Shown here: piece after piece, positions 45,000-56,262 of the stretch | How positions within the stretch are numbered: the stretch's first letter is position 1 | How the letters are laid out: every line of letters starts with the position of its first letter | Assembly (NCBI GenBank): GCA_037043015.1 | Contig: CM073323.1 | Coordinates: forward strand, 5,146,001-5,210,000 | DNA length: 64,000 bases | Origin: Bryum argenteum | Taxonomy: Eukaryota > Streptophyta > Bryopsida > Bryales > Bryaceae | Direction: 5' to 3' | Translations under genes and position numbers: made by a program | The notes under the pieces: model-generated | What the model was told of the DNA's origin: nothing | Database searches by the model: none | What the model saw: only the letters and a program-made list of their open reading frames with translations

Positions 45000-45640
45000 T
45001 CTAATATTTATGCTTGGCTCATTTTCATATTTTTTTCTACACACTTATTTGTGTATGCATAGATGTATTATTTAGAATGTGGGGGGAGTAGGGGTCCAAT
45101 GCCACATGATGGGTGGTTTCTTAGGTTCAAATCCTAAGGTTGGAAAATTGGAGAAGGGCTTACATTCATCAATTGAAAAAAAAAAAAAAATCCTCTGGAC
45201 AAGGCGGCCAGGGTCTCTGGACTTGATGGTGATCGGGGGTCATCCTCGTGACTTGGTGGACAGGGGATCGGTGGGGCGGGGTGGTGGCCGGCGGCCCCGC
45301 TACCGGAGTCTGGCGGCTGCCGGGCGCCTGCCCTCGATGGGCCAGCTCCGGCCGGCCCCTGCGCTACCGGAGCCTGCCGGCTGCCGGGAGCCACCGGCCC
45401 GATGGGGCAGCTCCGGCCGGGATCGGTGCGCCGGGGTGGTGGCCGGCGGGGGGTCCCCCTCACGGGGAGGGCTCCGGCTGGAGGCCGGGCCTCCTGAAAA
45501 CCGCCGAGGTCGGGCAGGGCCGATTCAAGCGGTGGCAGCCTCGCGAGCTCGGGGCAGCTCTTCCCACCCTCTTCCCAAATCTCACCAAAATCCCCATTTT
45601 CTCAACGGTGGCATTTCTTGGGATTTGACCCGATGTGTTT
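45000..45640. other. GC-rich tail of the piggyBac element
   Basis: A block at about 45200-45545 of GGCCGG-rich DNA is open in several frames on both strands because of its composition. It shares words with the GC-rich insert of the transposase frame (GGTGGCCGGC, CAGGGCCGAT). I do not treat any frame here as a gene. Confidence 0.55.
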
Positions 45641-46009
45641 GATCTTTTTTGCGTTCAGTATATATCCAAGTTACCTCGACGTTCACCGTTCCGGATTTTG
45701 AAAATTGTGTAATTAACTATGAGAAAATACACCCCAAAGGCATTAAGGTACCATTTTTTTCCCATTTGTGGAATACAAGGATGTCAATTAAGGGTTAACT
45801 TCTGTAAACGTTTTCTACAAATATCCATATATTAACGTGAACAAAACAATACATTTCATTTGCTTAGCAAGGGAAAGTGAGTATCAACTTATAATCTGAT
45901 TTTGTAAATCATAGATAGTAAAAAAGGCTGCCCTTAAAAACTTTGTAAACGTTTCAACTTCGTCACTTGAAATATGAGTAAGAACTTCTTATAGACATAT
46001 TAAAAAAAA

Positions 46010-46830
46010 TTGTGTGGCCTAAGCATGGACAACTTGTTGATCGGACGGACTTCCCAACTCGATGGTCTCTCCAAATTGGAGGGATACTCATCTTCTAACC
46101 GCTTTCTTGTGCAATACTTAAGTTTCCAACCCCTTGAACATCTCACGTGCACATCATTCTCTTTGGTGATTCTCCTTCCACAATTCACAACCTTTCTTTG
46201 TTAGTATGGGTGGCTTGATCTTGTCATCTGCAGAAAAATTGTTGAAGAAAGAGAGGCAAGAAAATTCAATGTAAAACTCGACGATGCAAGGATGCACCTA
46301 CGGACAAATATTTCCAGACAAATATTTCATTTTGTACTTCATGAAGAAAAAGACAAAGTTGTCCTTTGGGGAAGAAAAAGACAAAGTTGTCTTTTGGGGA
46401 AGAAAAAGACAAAGTTGTCCTTTGGGGACACGACACAAGATCACACGCTTGTAAGTATTCTTTTTATAACTAAATATAATTTAGACTTTTACTATTATTA
46501 TGTGAAATCAATTTTTAATCATCTTATTTCGTGTTAGAGGAGTTTCCGTGGTCATTTGTCACAAAGCATTTTGGTCTTTTGGAGATGACCTTCAAGCAAA
46601 GGCGGTATCCATGGAGGAAGTAGACAATCATCCTGAACTATGAAAAAGTAAAAGAAAGGTTCGTGTATACGCACCGAGGAATGGAGGGTGGTAGACATTA
46701 TCAAAAGACAATCGCTTGGAGGTGGACGATGTACTCTTTTTCCAAATGATTGGAGGAACCCAATTCCGTGTGAGCGTGTCTTGGAGGCAACCAACCAAGG
46801 TACAACCATGCAAAGTAGTAAAGAGATGTG
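46010..46830 (+). pseudogene. B3-domain gene remnant A
   Basis: Aligns with the B3 copies at 60.2-61.0 kb: a 5' stretch (about 46110-46200), a variable part with three copies of a AAGACAAAGTTGTCCTTTGG unit (about 46350-46425), an exon end at CTT/GTAAGT (about 46450) and an exon starting GAGTTTCCGTGG at 46540. The latter reads EFPWSFVTKHFGLLEMTF before a TAG at 46621-46623 where the other copies have TGG, and the frame drifts afterwards. B3 domains bind DNA in plant transcription factors. This copy cannot make a whole domain. Confidence 0.65.
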
Positions 46831-47539
46831 CATGTAGTTGTTGCGCATAGTTGTTAGACATAACAAACAACTAGCTTTTCAGGCATTTGTGTTAGAGGCA
46901 TAATTGCAGTAGAATTTAGAATTTTAATCGTAAGATCTTGTGCCTAAGCCTAATTATAGATAATTTTCCAAAAATTGACCATTAAATGTTTGTCATTTGC
47001 AAGATCGTAACAATTAAAGTATGTGCAAAAGTTTTTTGGGCATTGCTCGGGAGGTAGTGTCTCCATAGTGAAAATGTGCCATATATATCTCCTCAAGCAT
47101 GTAGAACTTTGAGGTATGAATGGTCTTGGAAAAATGGTGTGAGATTGACCAAAGTCAAAGCAACCAAGTCTCTCTCAAGGCATTTGTTTGCCATAGTTAT
47201 TGTGCTTTAGCACCTATACCTCAAAAGGCATCCTTGTCGTAGTTGAGTGATTCTTGAATTGTATTGTGTGCGTTTTGGGTTTTTCTTTGCCACAATTGTG
47301 TTCACGTGTTCAAGTAATGAATAAAATACTTTCAAATTGGCCCTATCTACTTACTTTAGTCCAGGACATCTCCAAAGAAAATAGGAAGAGTTCCCAAAGT
47401 TTAAGGTCCAAAATGAGTGCCTTAGAGGATCTCCACAAGGACCCACAAAAAACACCTCTCAAAGAGTGAACAAGAGAGACCGCTCAATAGATTCTCATGA
47501 TACTTGTAGTGCTTCTTTTTCAAGTTTTAGATATTTCTA

Positions 47540-47935
47540 GTTTTCTCTTCTTATGACACAAACTTCATGAAAAAGACCAATCCATGCGCATATCATTCTT
47601 TTTGGTGATTTCCTTATGACAATTTGCAATCTTTCTTTGTCACAATAAGTCCACAAAATTATCCGCAAGATAATGCCGAAAAAAGTGGCACAAAAGCGAA
47701 TGCAAAACTTGGTGGTGCAAAGATGCATCTCTTGGTAAGTGTTTGATTGCAAGATCTGTGTGTACACTTGTGGGAATGGAGGGTGGGAGGCAATTTTAAA
47801 AGACAACCGTGTGAAGGTAGATAACCGTGTGAAGGTAGACAATGTGCTCTTCTTCTTCTTTCTGATTGAAGTAATAAAATTTTGTATAAGGGTGGTGTGT
47901 GTTCAGCCAACCAGCTTAAGTACATTATAGATATC
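47540..47935 (+). pseudogene. B3-domain gene remnant B
   Basis: Matches the C-terminal half of the B3 copies (VYTCGNGGWEAILKDNRVKV, then DNVLFFFF). An 18-nt tandem duplication (two copies of GATAACCGTGTGAAGGTA) sits inside the conserved motif. The N-terminal half is missing or unrecognisable. A separate 5' part resembling remnant A precedes it at 47540-47730. Confidence 0.6.
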
Positions 47936-48058
47936 AATTAGACAAGAGTATTCAGGTGTGAAACACACCTTCTATCAAAATTGTGTTTGAAGTATTTTGT
48001 AGTACATGTATGTTTGTGGAGTTGTGTTAAATGCGTGTTGAAGTATTGGTTTGCAATA

Positions 48059-48515
48059 AACTTCACGTCCGTTAAAAGGGTGTTATTCCGTTAAAATGGC
48101 GCTTTTTGGGGTGCTTAAAATGAAAAATTAAAAAAATTTAAAAAAAAAAAAAAAATTGTGTTGAAACTTTTTGAATTTTGACATGATAGGGTAAATGTTT
48201 CTAACGGCATATCAAAAACAACAATGTTTTTGAACGGACGTTCAGAAATATTGGCCTTAGACTATGTCCAAAGGTCAAAAACCATAAAAATGTGTGATAT
48301 TATGGAAATTTTGGTAATATTATGGAAATCATATGATATTACGGAGTACATGTGTGAAATTAATAAACATGTCATTTTGCAGGCATAAATACTTATGAAC
48401 TTTAGTTCATAAATATGCTTTTAAATTGGCAGGTTTTAGAATGCGAGCAAAATGGCTCATAATGGATTTGGTAAAATGGCACAAAGAATATCAACATTTT
48501 AACGGAATTGAGGTT
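48059..48515. mobile_element. MITE of the AACCTCAATTCCGTT family, diverged ends
   Basis: Starts AACTTCACGTCCGTTAAAA and ends TTAACGGAATTGAGGTT. Contains the shared body (GATAGGGTAAATGTTTCT, ATTACGGAGTACATGTGTG). Confidence 0.8.
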
Positions 48516-48942
48516 GATAGTTGTTGCATCCCAGACACATCTAGTGCCCAAGAGCAGAGATACCTTTAACCTCATCATAGTTGTAGTACTAGAACAAAAA
48601 TGGTGTAGAACCACCAAGCTTTGTCACCACAAGAACTTCAAGGGTTTTTAAAACCAATATTTACCAAACGCTACTCATTAAAGGGAGCAACGTCCAAAAC
48701 TTGTTCTAGTAACGTTTTTACTAGTGTTCGTAAATCTAAAGTTTACTTAAGAGGAGCAAATACCAAGAACGTTCATAGAAGATGTACTCATATGTTACAA
48801 AATCCATTATTCCTCATAGTAAGTGTCGAAGTTGATAAGAGGTCACTTGCATTGATTCACAACTTAGAATAATTTAACAACATTCTTCTTGTGTATAAAA
48901 AAAAAGATTGAAACTTACCTTTTTCTTGCCATGAGATTGGTT

Positions 48943-49812
48943 TTAATGATCGCAATCAAGATCCTTCTCATTGTCACAATCAAAATTGCTATCATAATCA
49001 CTTTCTTTATCGTACTTATTGCCATAACTACTGTCACCATTCTCACTATTGGCATCCTCAATTGGAGACATATTTGCAGGTGGAAATGGAGGTGAAGAAT
49101 ATCCAGCAACTAAGTTGTCAAAGACCTCACTATCTGTAAAGGCCGACGAAATATTGTTCACACTAGGGTGCTCGTGAATGTAAAGATTGCTACTATCTTG
49201 GCCCTCGCAATGAATGCCTTTGTTACCAAAGGGCTAGAGTTGGTCCATGCTCATCCTCGTAGCCTCCATCGCTCTTGCTTTTACGACAATTGTCCTCAAC
49301 TGTACACCTTTACTCATCGACAATTTTATTCTGCACAACGTGTCTTCGAAGCCAAGATACACCACCTTCTTGCCGTCAATGAGAACAAATACTAACAATA
49401 ATATGAAATCATCTTCTTTGATGAAGCAAAATTAACGTGCGTTCCTCTGTCATGTCAAATCTATCGTAACCAACGTATTTGTGTAAGACACAATATTTCA
49501 GATTTTTAGATTCTAACTACACTTTTGAAACAAATTAATCAAATGAAGTACCTGTACGACACCAATAAAATGATATAGTGTCATGTCGCCACGTCTCATC
49601 GACCACCACTCATGTCCTTCAACTTGCACACCTATGCAGAGAGTATTAGAATATGGTGGAACTTGAGGCGATCCACAATCATACATGACACCATCACTTC
49701 CAATGGTGTGTTGCTCAATGGCTACTGGCAAGCTAAACAAACAATCCAAAACATGTGGTGCGCAACTATAAAGATGATAGGCACGACACTCGTATTTCCA
49801 TTGTCGGTGTAG
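48943..49812 (-). CDS. Unknown acidic-tailed protein, tandem copy 1
   Basis: Reading frames on the minus strand match the copy at 49925-50870: a first exon (about 49775-49553) with LDCLFSLPVAIEQHTIGSDG and VEGHEWWSMRRGDMTLYHF ending at a GTACTT donor, then an exon from about 49436 with VLIDGKKVVYLGFEDT and an acidic C-terminus with ENGDSSYGNKYDKESDYDSN. No domain known to me. The first-exon frame is open in this copy. Reading through to 48943 needs a small frame change near 49161, so the copy may be damaged. Confidence 0.45.
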
Positions 49813-49924
49813 GAATTATGCCACTTGCACCCATGTTTTGAGGCTTCCAAGTACTTATCACAAGAAGAAATTTCTATAAGTTTTTAGATTATGTTCAGGA
49901 CATAGGGGTTAGAATAATTTCACA

Positions 49925-50870
49925 TCAATTATCTTCTATATAACAAAAAATATTGAAACTTACCTTCCTGTTGCCATGAGCTTGGTTATGATGGTCGCTG
50001 TCGAGATTGCTCTCATCGTCATCATCGGAATTGCTATGATTATCACTTTTTGTATTGTACTTATTGCCAAAACTATTGTCACCATCCTCACTAGTCACAT
50101 CCTCATTTAGAGACATATTTGTAGGTGAAAATAGAGGTGAAGAATATCCAGCAACTAAGTTGTCAGACACCTCACTATCTGTAAGGGCCGATGAGATACT
50201 AGGGTGCTCATGAGCGAAAAGATTGCTACTATCTTGACCCTCGCACTCAATGTCTTTGTTGCCGAGGGGCCAGAGCTGATCCATGCTCATGTTCGTAGCC
50301 TCCATGACTCTTGCTTTTACAACAAGTGCCCTCAAATGTACACCTTCACTCATCGACAGTTTTACTTCGTACATCGTGTCTTTGAAGCCAAGATGCACCA
50401 CCTTCTTGCCGTCAATGTGAACAAGTACTAAAGATAATATGATATTATGTTCGTTGATGAAGCCAAGTAGACGTGTGTTCCTGTGTTACATCAAATCAGT
50501 CATAACCAACTTATTTAGGTAAGACACAAGATCTCAAAACTCTAAATTCCAACTACACTTTTGAAACAAATTAAGTACCTGTACGACATCAATAAAATCA
50601 TACAGTGTCATGTCGCCATGTTTCGTCGACCACCATTCGTGTCCTTCGACTTACCCACCTATCCAGAGAGTATTAGAATCTTGTGGAACATGAGGCGATC
50701 TACAATCATACATGACACCATCACTTTCAATGGTGTTTTGTTCCATAGCTACTGGCAAGGTAAACAAAAAATCTAAAAGATGTGGTGCGCATAAGTGAAG
50801 ATGATAGGCACGACACTCGTATTTATACAATGGGTGTAGGAATTCCGCCACTTGCAAAATGACGTGTGGT
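49925..50870 (-). pseudogene. Unknown acidic-tailed protein, tandem copy 2
   Basis: First exon (about 50860-50573) reads VAEFLHPLYKYECRAYHLHLC...VEGHEWWSTKHGDMTLYDF but has TAA (about 50652) where copy 1 has CAA. The second exon (about 50480-49925) is open for 158 codons: IDGKKVVHLGFKDTMYEVKL, SMDQLWPLGNKDIECEGQDS and an Asp-rich tail with SNSDDDDESNLDSDHH, ending after a possible GTAAGT donor near 49965. The two copies lie about 1.06 kb apart head to tail. Function unknown. Confidence 0.5.
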
Positions 50871-50879
50871 GAGTAAGAG

Positions 50880-51400
50880 GATGCTAAGGGCTTCCCTTTC
50901 TTTCATAATTGCTAGTAAGTAGGTATGGTGAAGAGCAATAAACCCTTCCTTTTTATTTACTTATTTATTATTATTATATTTTTGTTTATGCATTTTTATT
51001 TATTTTTATTTTTCTTTGCATGTATTTCATATTGTAACCGTTAACCGCCCACCGGTTGATATACATCAAAGTGGCCCATCACAAGCCACCTTTTTATTGA
51101 CCACTCTTTTATTACGTATTCATGCGAATTAGCCCTTTGATTACATATGTGAAGAAATGTGTATCCCGCACACAGAGGAAGTGTGTACCCCGCACTCAAA
51201 AGAAGTGTGTTTGCCTTTAAGTTGAGTTTTGTAATTGGAGAAGTTTGTAACGATTATTGTTTTAACAACAAGTGTAAATTATATGAATAACAAAGTCCTC
51301 TCGTCGTGAAAAGAGGGCATTTCTCGATTGTGATTGATCAAAAACTCAACTCTTGAGTCTTGACAGGTGGGTGATTAGACTATGGTCAAGGAAAAGCACC
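50880..51400. other. AT-rich intergenic DNA
   Basis: Nothing recognised beyond T-rich runs near 50945-51015 and a short doublet of the word GAAGTGTGT (about 51178-51210). Confidence 0.4.
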
Positions 51401-51405
51401 ACCAC

Positions 51406-51644
51406 AATTTAAGGGGGTTTGCAACGTTTTCTTCTCAAATGTTGCTAAAGTTTAGCAACATTCTAAAAAAATAAGCAACGTTATCCAATCACCAAACAAT
51501 GTTATTTATAATTTAATTGAAAACGTTGCTTATTTTTCTGAGAACGTTGCTCAAGCAAGTTCCAAAACATTGCTAGACTTGACCGACGTTTACAAAAAAG
51601 CAACGTTGATAGCATTGCAAACCCCCTCTTTCTAGACAGTAGTA
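51406..51644. mobile_element. CACTA-like MITE, TSD AAG
   Basis: Starts CACCACCACAATTTAAGGGG and ends CTAGACAGTAGTA, flanked by AAG (51403-51405 and 51645-51647). The body has TTGCAACGTTTTC and GCATTGCAAACCCCCTC near its ends. Confidence 0.8.
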
Positions 51645-51649
51645 AAGAC

Positions 51650-52377
51650 ATTGGAATTTTTTTTGGGATAAATTAGTCTTTTTTTCAAACTTGTAGATGT
51701 GATTTTTAGATGCATCTCAAGAACTTTGTAGTTGGAAGATTTTTGGTGGGGCAACTTTGGTATTGGAATTTCAATGATGTTTCTACGATGAAAAAAGTAA
51801 AAAATGGATGATTTCTCAATAGCTATATCTCCTTCATCCACTGTTAGATTTGACTTTAGTTTTTGGAATGGATTCAAATCATAGATTAGTTCTAGTGTTA
51901 GAAACCTTAACCAGATCAAAGATGTATAGAAGAAAACGCATGGATTTGAGCGCAAGGGGTTTACTTTTGAACTATATTTCCTATTGAAACTATTTGGCAG
52001 TTCTCATGATTGCAAGGCTAATTTCTGAGCGAAGATATTTTTTTGATGAATTCTTTGTACTACAAAGTCTTGAGATGAAGATGAACAACTTTCTAGTTGA
52101 TTATTTTTTTATTGCAAATTTCATGCTCGTACTTGGTAGTATTTTCTCTTCAAAAAGAAAATGATGATTTTTTGTAACGTGTTTTGTGCACTAAAACCTT
52201 ATGATCTCACAATCTATAAGGTCCCATGAGTCAATTTTTGAATCACATGATTTACAACAAGTATATCACAAGTTTGAACGGGTTGAAATCTTAGCTTGTC
52301 TTATTTTCATCTATATCACTTTTTTCAAAAATAAAATTTTGGTTAAAAATACCCCAAGGACATTTAGGGGTTAACCC
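51650..52377. repeat. Long dispersed AT-rich repeat, copy
   Basis: Shares order and words with 62410-62720 and 63120-63430 (TTTTTGGAATGGATTC, GTTAGAAACCTT, GAGCGCAAGGGGT). Ends CATTTAGGGG/TTAA near 52377, compatible with a piggyBac-type terminus. Confidence 0.6.
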
Positions 52378-52379
52378 AT

Positions 52380-52896
52380 CGACAGAGTCAACTAGCACAT
52401 GTCAGTTCGTTATGCGTTGAAACTAGTGCTTGGCGCAGATTCAGGGATCACTGTATTTTAGTGGTACGAGCGTTTTTTGGAGCTCAGGGAGGGGATGGGT
52501 AATGAGCCCCCTAATTTTTTGATGTATAGGCTGTAAATGCCAAGGAGTAGGCTTCCAGGGGTAATTTGGGGTCGCAGACCTCAAATTTGAATTCAAAATC
52601 ATCAAAATCGGTCACCAAGGGGTCCAAATGGAGAATTCCATAAATTTTGAGGAAAAAATCCCATTGGCTGATGGTCTCTCCGAAAAACACTCGTAGGAGT
52701 GAAATACAGGGATCCCAGATTCAGCGGGAAATGGCACTGATATAAAGGATGATGCCGGAGCCACACTGGGTTACTCAGTTACTCTCCCAGCCCAGCCTGG
52801 AGTTCATGCGCTGAAATTTCCAGTTCAGCATGTGATAAAATTATGCTGGACCACATCGAAAAGGTGATTCTCGAATGGTTTTTTGATTTTGTCTAA
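52380..52896. other. Left flank of the Harbinger element
   Basis: No firm coding signal. Its last 25 bases are T-rich (TTTTTTGATTTTGTCTAA) and, joined across the insertion to TTTCAGGTCAC at 58544, would form a good polypyrimidine tract and acceptor for the secreted-protein fragment. Confidence 0.4.
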
Positions 52897-54158
52897 GGCC
52901 CAGTTTATACTTGGGGCCCGATTGAGGGCCGGCCCAAACTCTCCAATTTTCAACCAATAGGATTGCTCGATTCTCTCAAATCGGGCCCAAGGGTTTTATA
53001 CTAGGGCCGGTCCCAAGCATGAACATATCCTACATGGCAGCTTATTTGGCAATAATTTGGCGCCAAATCTTTGGGCCTATGTGGTGTAATCGGGACAAGG
53101 TTTTCCTTGACCCGAAGATGAAACTTGGGCCCGAATGTCCACCTCCGTTGGATTCTTTCAATCCCCACCGTCCATCAATTTTTCTCTCCCTGCTTCCTTG
53201 TCTCCTATCTATTGTCTGCGAGAATTTGCTGGAGGGAATTTGCACACGGGCTTCGCAATCAGATTGTGCTCTTCACAACAACGTCATTGCCGCAGTTGTA
53301 CGTTGTTCTCTTCGACAGCCATCATCTTCTCCGTTTTTAAAAATTCAGGTGAGATTGAACCTCAAATGTTCCGAACCCACTTGCTGTTGCAGTAGAATTT
53401 TTAGTGCTTGCTTCGTGCCTTCTGGAGCTAGGGTTTGGAGGTGTCGACATTGCATCGGTTAAATGGAAATTCCCCAACCAAAGAGGCGGCATGCAGTCAA
53501 AGCGTCAAGCAACTGAGTGCTTTCACGATGGACAAAACAACACGATCCTACGGGGGTCAAAGCTCTTCTACGAAGGCTAGCCCAGGTTAAAATCTGTATC
53601 AAGTTTGGGAAGCAACAACAACACGATGTAATGTAAACGCCAAATGTAGCACTCCGAGTCTTCAATCGTAACTGGAGTTCAGAAACTTGAGCAGCTCCAT
53701 GCGATTGGTCTCGGCCAATTTGTCTTCTTTGGTTCTCTCTACCTTCATTTGTATCTGCCACACCCAAACACTTGACGACCTAGCTACTTTAAGACAATGT
53801 ATCGTTGAAACTAAAACAAAACTGCAGCTATGATGGAATATTGCAATTAGGGTTTCGACCGTGGGAGAGCTCGACTCTGTTTTGAATGGGTTTGATGTAT
53901 TTCAAGTTTCAGGCTTACCGACGATGTGTCGGTGCTGGTTCAAGAGTCACGAAAGTGAAGATGATTATGAAGCAAAAGTGGATGTTGGAACGGAGATATT
54001 TAGCTTGGATGGAGGTTGTGAATCGACACTGATAATTTTGTTGTTGATGGTGATTTTCAGATGATGGCGCAGCTTGGTGATGAATCAATTCGGTCGACAT
54101 TGCATCATTAAAATAACCATTCAATGACAATTTGGGTTCATGTGTGCAGAGTAACAAA

Positions 54159-55594
54159 ATGGCAGAAAACATTGGCACGTCTACTTCTGCAAAGAAGAAG
54201 CTGCCCACAGAGAGATGTGTGGTCAATGCAGACGATGACATTGAGGTAGCAGCCGCACCTCCCCCCAAGAAAGCAAGAAAACAGTCGAAGTTGAAAGAAC
54301 CAAAGAGTGAAGAGGAGGATCAGAAACAGAATTGGCTTAATAGTGAAGTTGAGACATTAATTCAACTCAGGGGAGAGATGCAGCCGGAGTTCCTCAAGAA
54401 CGCTAAAAAACAAGGTACATTCAAATTTTTGTTGATTATGTAATTGTGAGAAATTAGCCTGCTTTACTTCCAGAAATCTGTCTCACTTGCAATCAACTCT
54501 AGTATGGTCCATCGTGTAGAATCACTTGACGGGTCTTTCTGTGTTGCAATCAGCTCCATTGTGAAGCTTCCACATTATAAGTCATTGTCAGTCTACTGGG
54601 TTGAATTATCTTTGTTCAGTTTCGTTTTTTCATTTCTATTTCCTTTTGAGTTGCAGCTGGTTTCCAAGAACCGAAATGAAATCCTACATGAAGTATCTTA
54701 ACCCATTGCCATCATGTCGAGCCTCCTGTACAGATTGCTCATGTGGAAGCTATGGTTTTTTTGTGCGGAAGTTCTGTTCTGGTTTTGTTTTCCCTTGTAT
54801 CAGTAATTAGACTGCTTCTCTGAACTAAAGAGGTCGGCGCTGATTTCATTTCTTTCTCTCTTTGGAAAGTTCTGATTTTCTATGCTTTTTTTGAACAGGA
54901 GAAACCTTGTTTTCCAGGATCATTCTTGGTTTAAAGTCACAGTTAATTTTTGAAGTTTTCATTTCAATGTGTTAGAAGTGGACACATGTGGAGGATTGCC
55001 AGATGGACGTGTTTCGCTGTGCTTTACATCATGTCGCAAGAGGCCTCATACTAGTATGTTTTTAGATTCATGTCTTTCATAGTTCATTTCTAATTTCATC
55101 AATGTTCATGTGGATTAGGAGTGAACATGTGGTTGAAGCTGCACTCGAGGCTTTTATGCCTACTTCCAAACTTCAAGAAGACACCCAAGGCTTGCAAGAA
55201 CAAGTTTGGTGATGTGCTCAGGACATACAAGGAAGACAAGCAAGCGAACAACATTTCTGGAGAGTCACGTCACACGTGCAAGTTCTATGAATCGATGGAC
55301 ACGTGGTATCATCACAACGGAGCTGTGGTGAAACACATTTCTGCTTCCATTGACGACACAGACAATCCAAATGATACTGGAGAAGAGGAGAAAGAGGAAA
55401 ATGAAGAGTCAGTGCCTACTTCAACATATACAGAAACAAAGGTGACAACAAAGATGAAATATCAAGAGAAATCTCTGGATCTTATTTCCCAGCTTGTAGA
55501 CAACAGCAAAAACATGGCTCGTAGTATGGAGGTGGCCAATGGATTCATAGGGAATCTGGATAGGCACATGGAGAAGCTTATTGAGAAGCTATAG
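54159..55594 (+). CDS. Harbinger trihelix/Myb-like accessory protein
   Basis: Two exons, 54159-54414 and 55119-55594, GT/AG with matching phase, 243 residues. A basic linker (PPPKKARKQSKLKEPK, a likely nuclear signal) precedes a Myb/SANT-like trihelix domain: NWLNSEVETLIQLRGEMQPEF in exon 1, then WLKLHSRLLCLLPNFKKTPK and CKNKFGDVLRTYKEDKQ in exon 2. It is followed by an acidic stretch and a C-terminal helix (LIEKL). In this superfamily the partner binds subterminal DNA and helps bring the transposase to the nucleus and the ends. The start chosen is the first ATG after an acceptor-like TGTGTGCAG at 54150, so a 5'-UTR exon is possible. Confidence 0.85.
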
Positions 55595-55599
55595 CCCCC

Positions 55600-56262
55600 C
55601 ATGAGTATGTATTGGCAGGTTGTACGCTTACAGGAGTGAATGTTTGACCTGTGGAGCTGGAGGATGTAATTGAATCTGCATAAGGCACAAACAGTGAGAG
55701 CCACTTGTAGAGCCACATGAAGCATTAATACAGTTGGCACTTAAATATCAAATGCAGCCAAATCACAATCTTGAATGGGTAGTGACTATGCAAAAGAGAA
55801 GTTTAGTTACCATGAATCTAGTCACTACATGCAATAAATGGAGTGCAATACCTCAAGAACATTTTTGTTGAGATGGTGCTCAATCTTTCGCTTATGTCTT
55901 TTATCTTCCTCGGCGACAAGCAGGTTGAAAGCAGCACCTGTCGAAATATAAACATATCGTAGAGCCCAATTAACACATTATCAACTGCTGAACGTAACAA
56001 GGAACGAAAGTAACCGTCCAAAAGAAGCCTCAAAAATTAAAAAGCCCCATGAGCAAATCAGTATATTCACATCAATTGCTTTTGGGAAATGAATAGGTAT
56101 TAAGGTGGAATTGGATTTTTGGACATTACAAAAACATCAATTTGACTTTGAGTCTACAGAGATGATGTAAGCAAACAATCCAAAAATGTTTCAAAATTAT
56201 GTAAATGAATACGAAGTACAAGTGGTCATCCCATGGATGGATCTTTTTTTTAATAGAGTAAT
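55600..56262. other. Spacer between the two Harbinger genes
   Basis: A 3'-to-3' spacer with no open frame of note. It presumably holds both polyadenylation regions. Confidence 0.5.

Larger units (their letters stand above)
41519..45794. mobile_element. piggyBac element, 4.3 kb, flanked by TTAA
   Basis: TTAA at 41515-41518 and 45795-45798. Inner ends CCCTTTATCGTCA and, inverted, CCCTTAATTGACA agree at 10 of 13 positions. Contains a transposase frame with a complete Asp triad, interrupted by one TAG. Two GC-rich islands (about 42400-42700 and 45200-45545) stand out from the AT-rich remainder. Confidence 0.85.

Noticed and set aside
45079..45642. 187-codon frame and an antisense 109-codon frame in the piggyBac tail
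   Set aside because: Open in several frames because of GC-rich composition; Gly/Arg/Pro-rich without domain structure, starting in AT-rich non-coding DNA.
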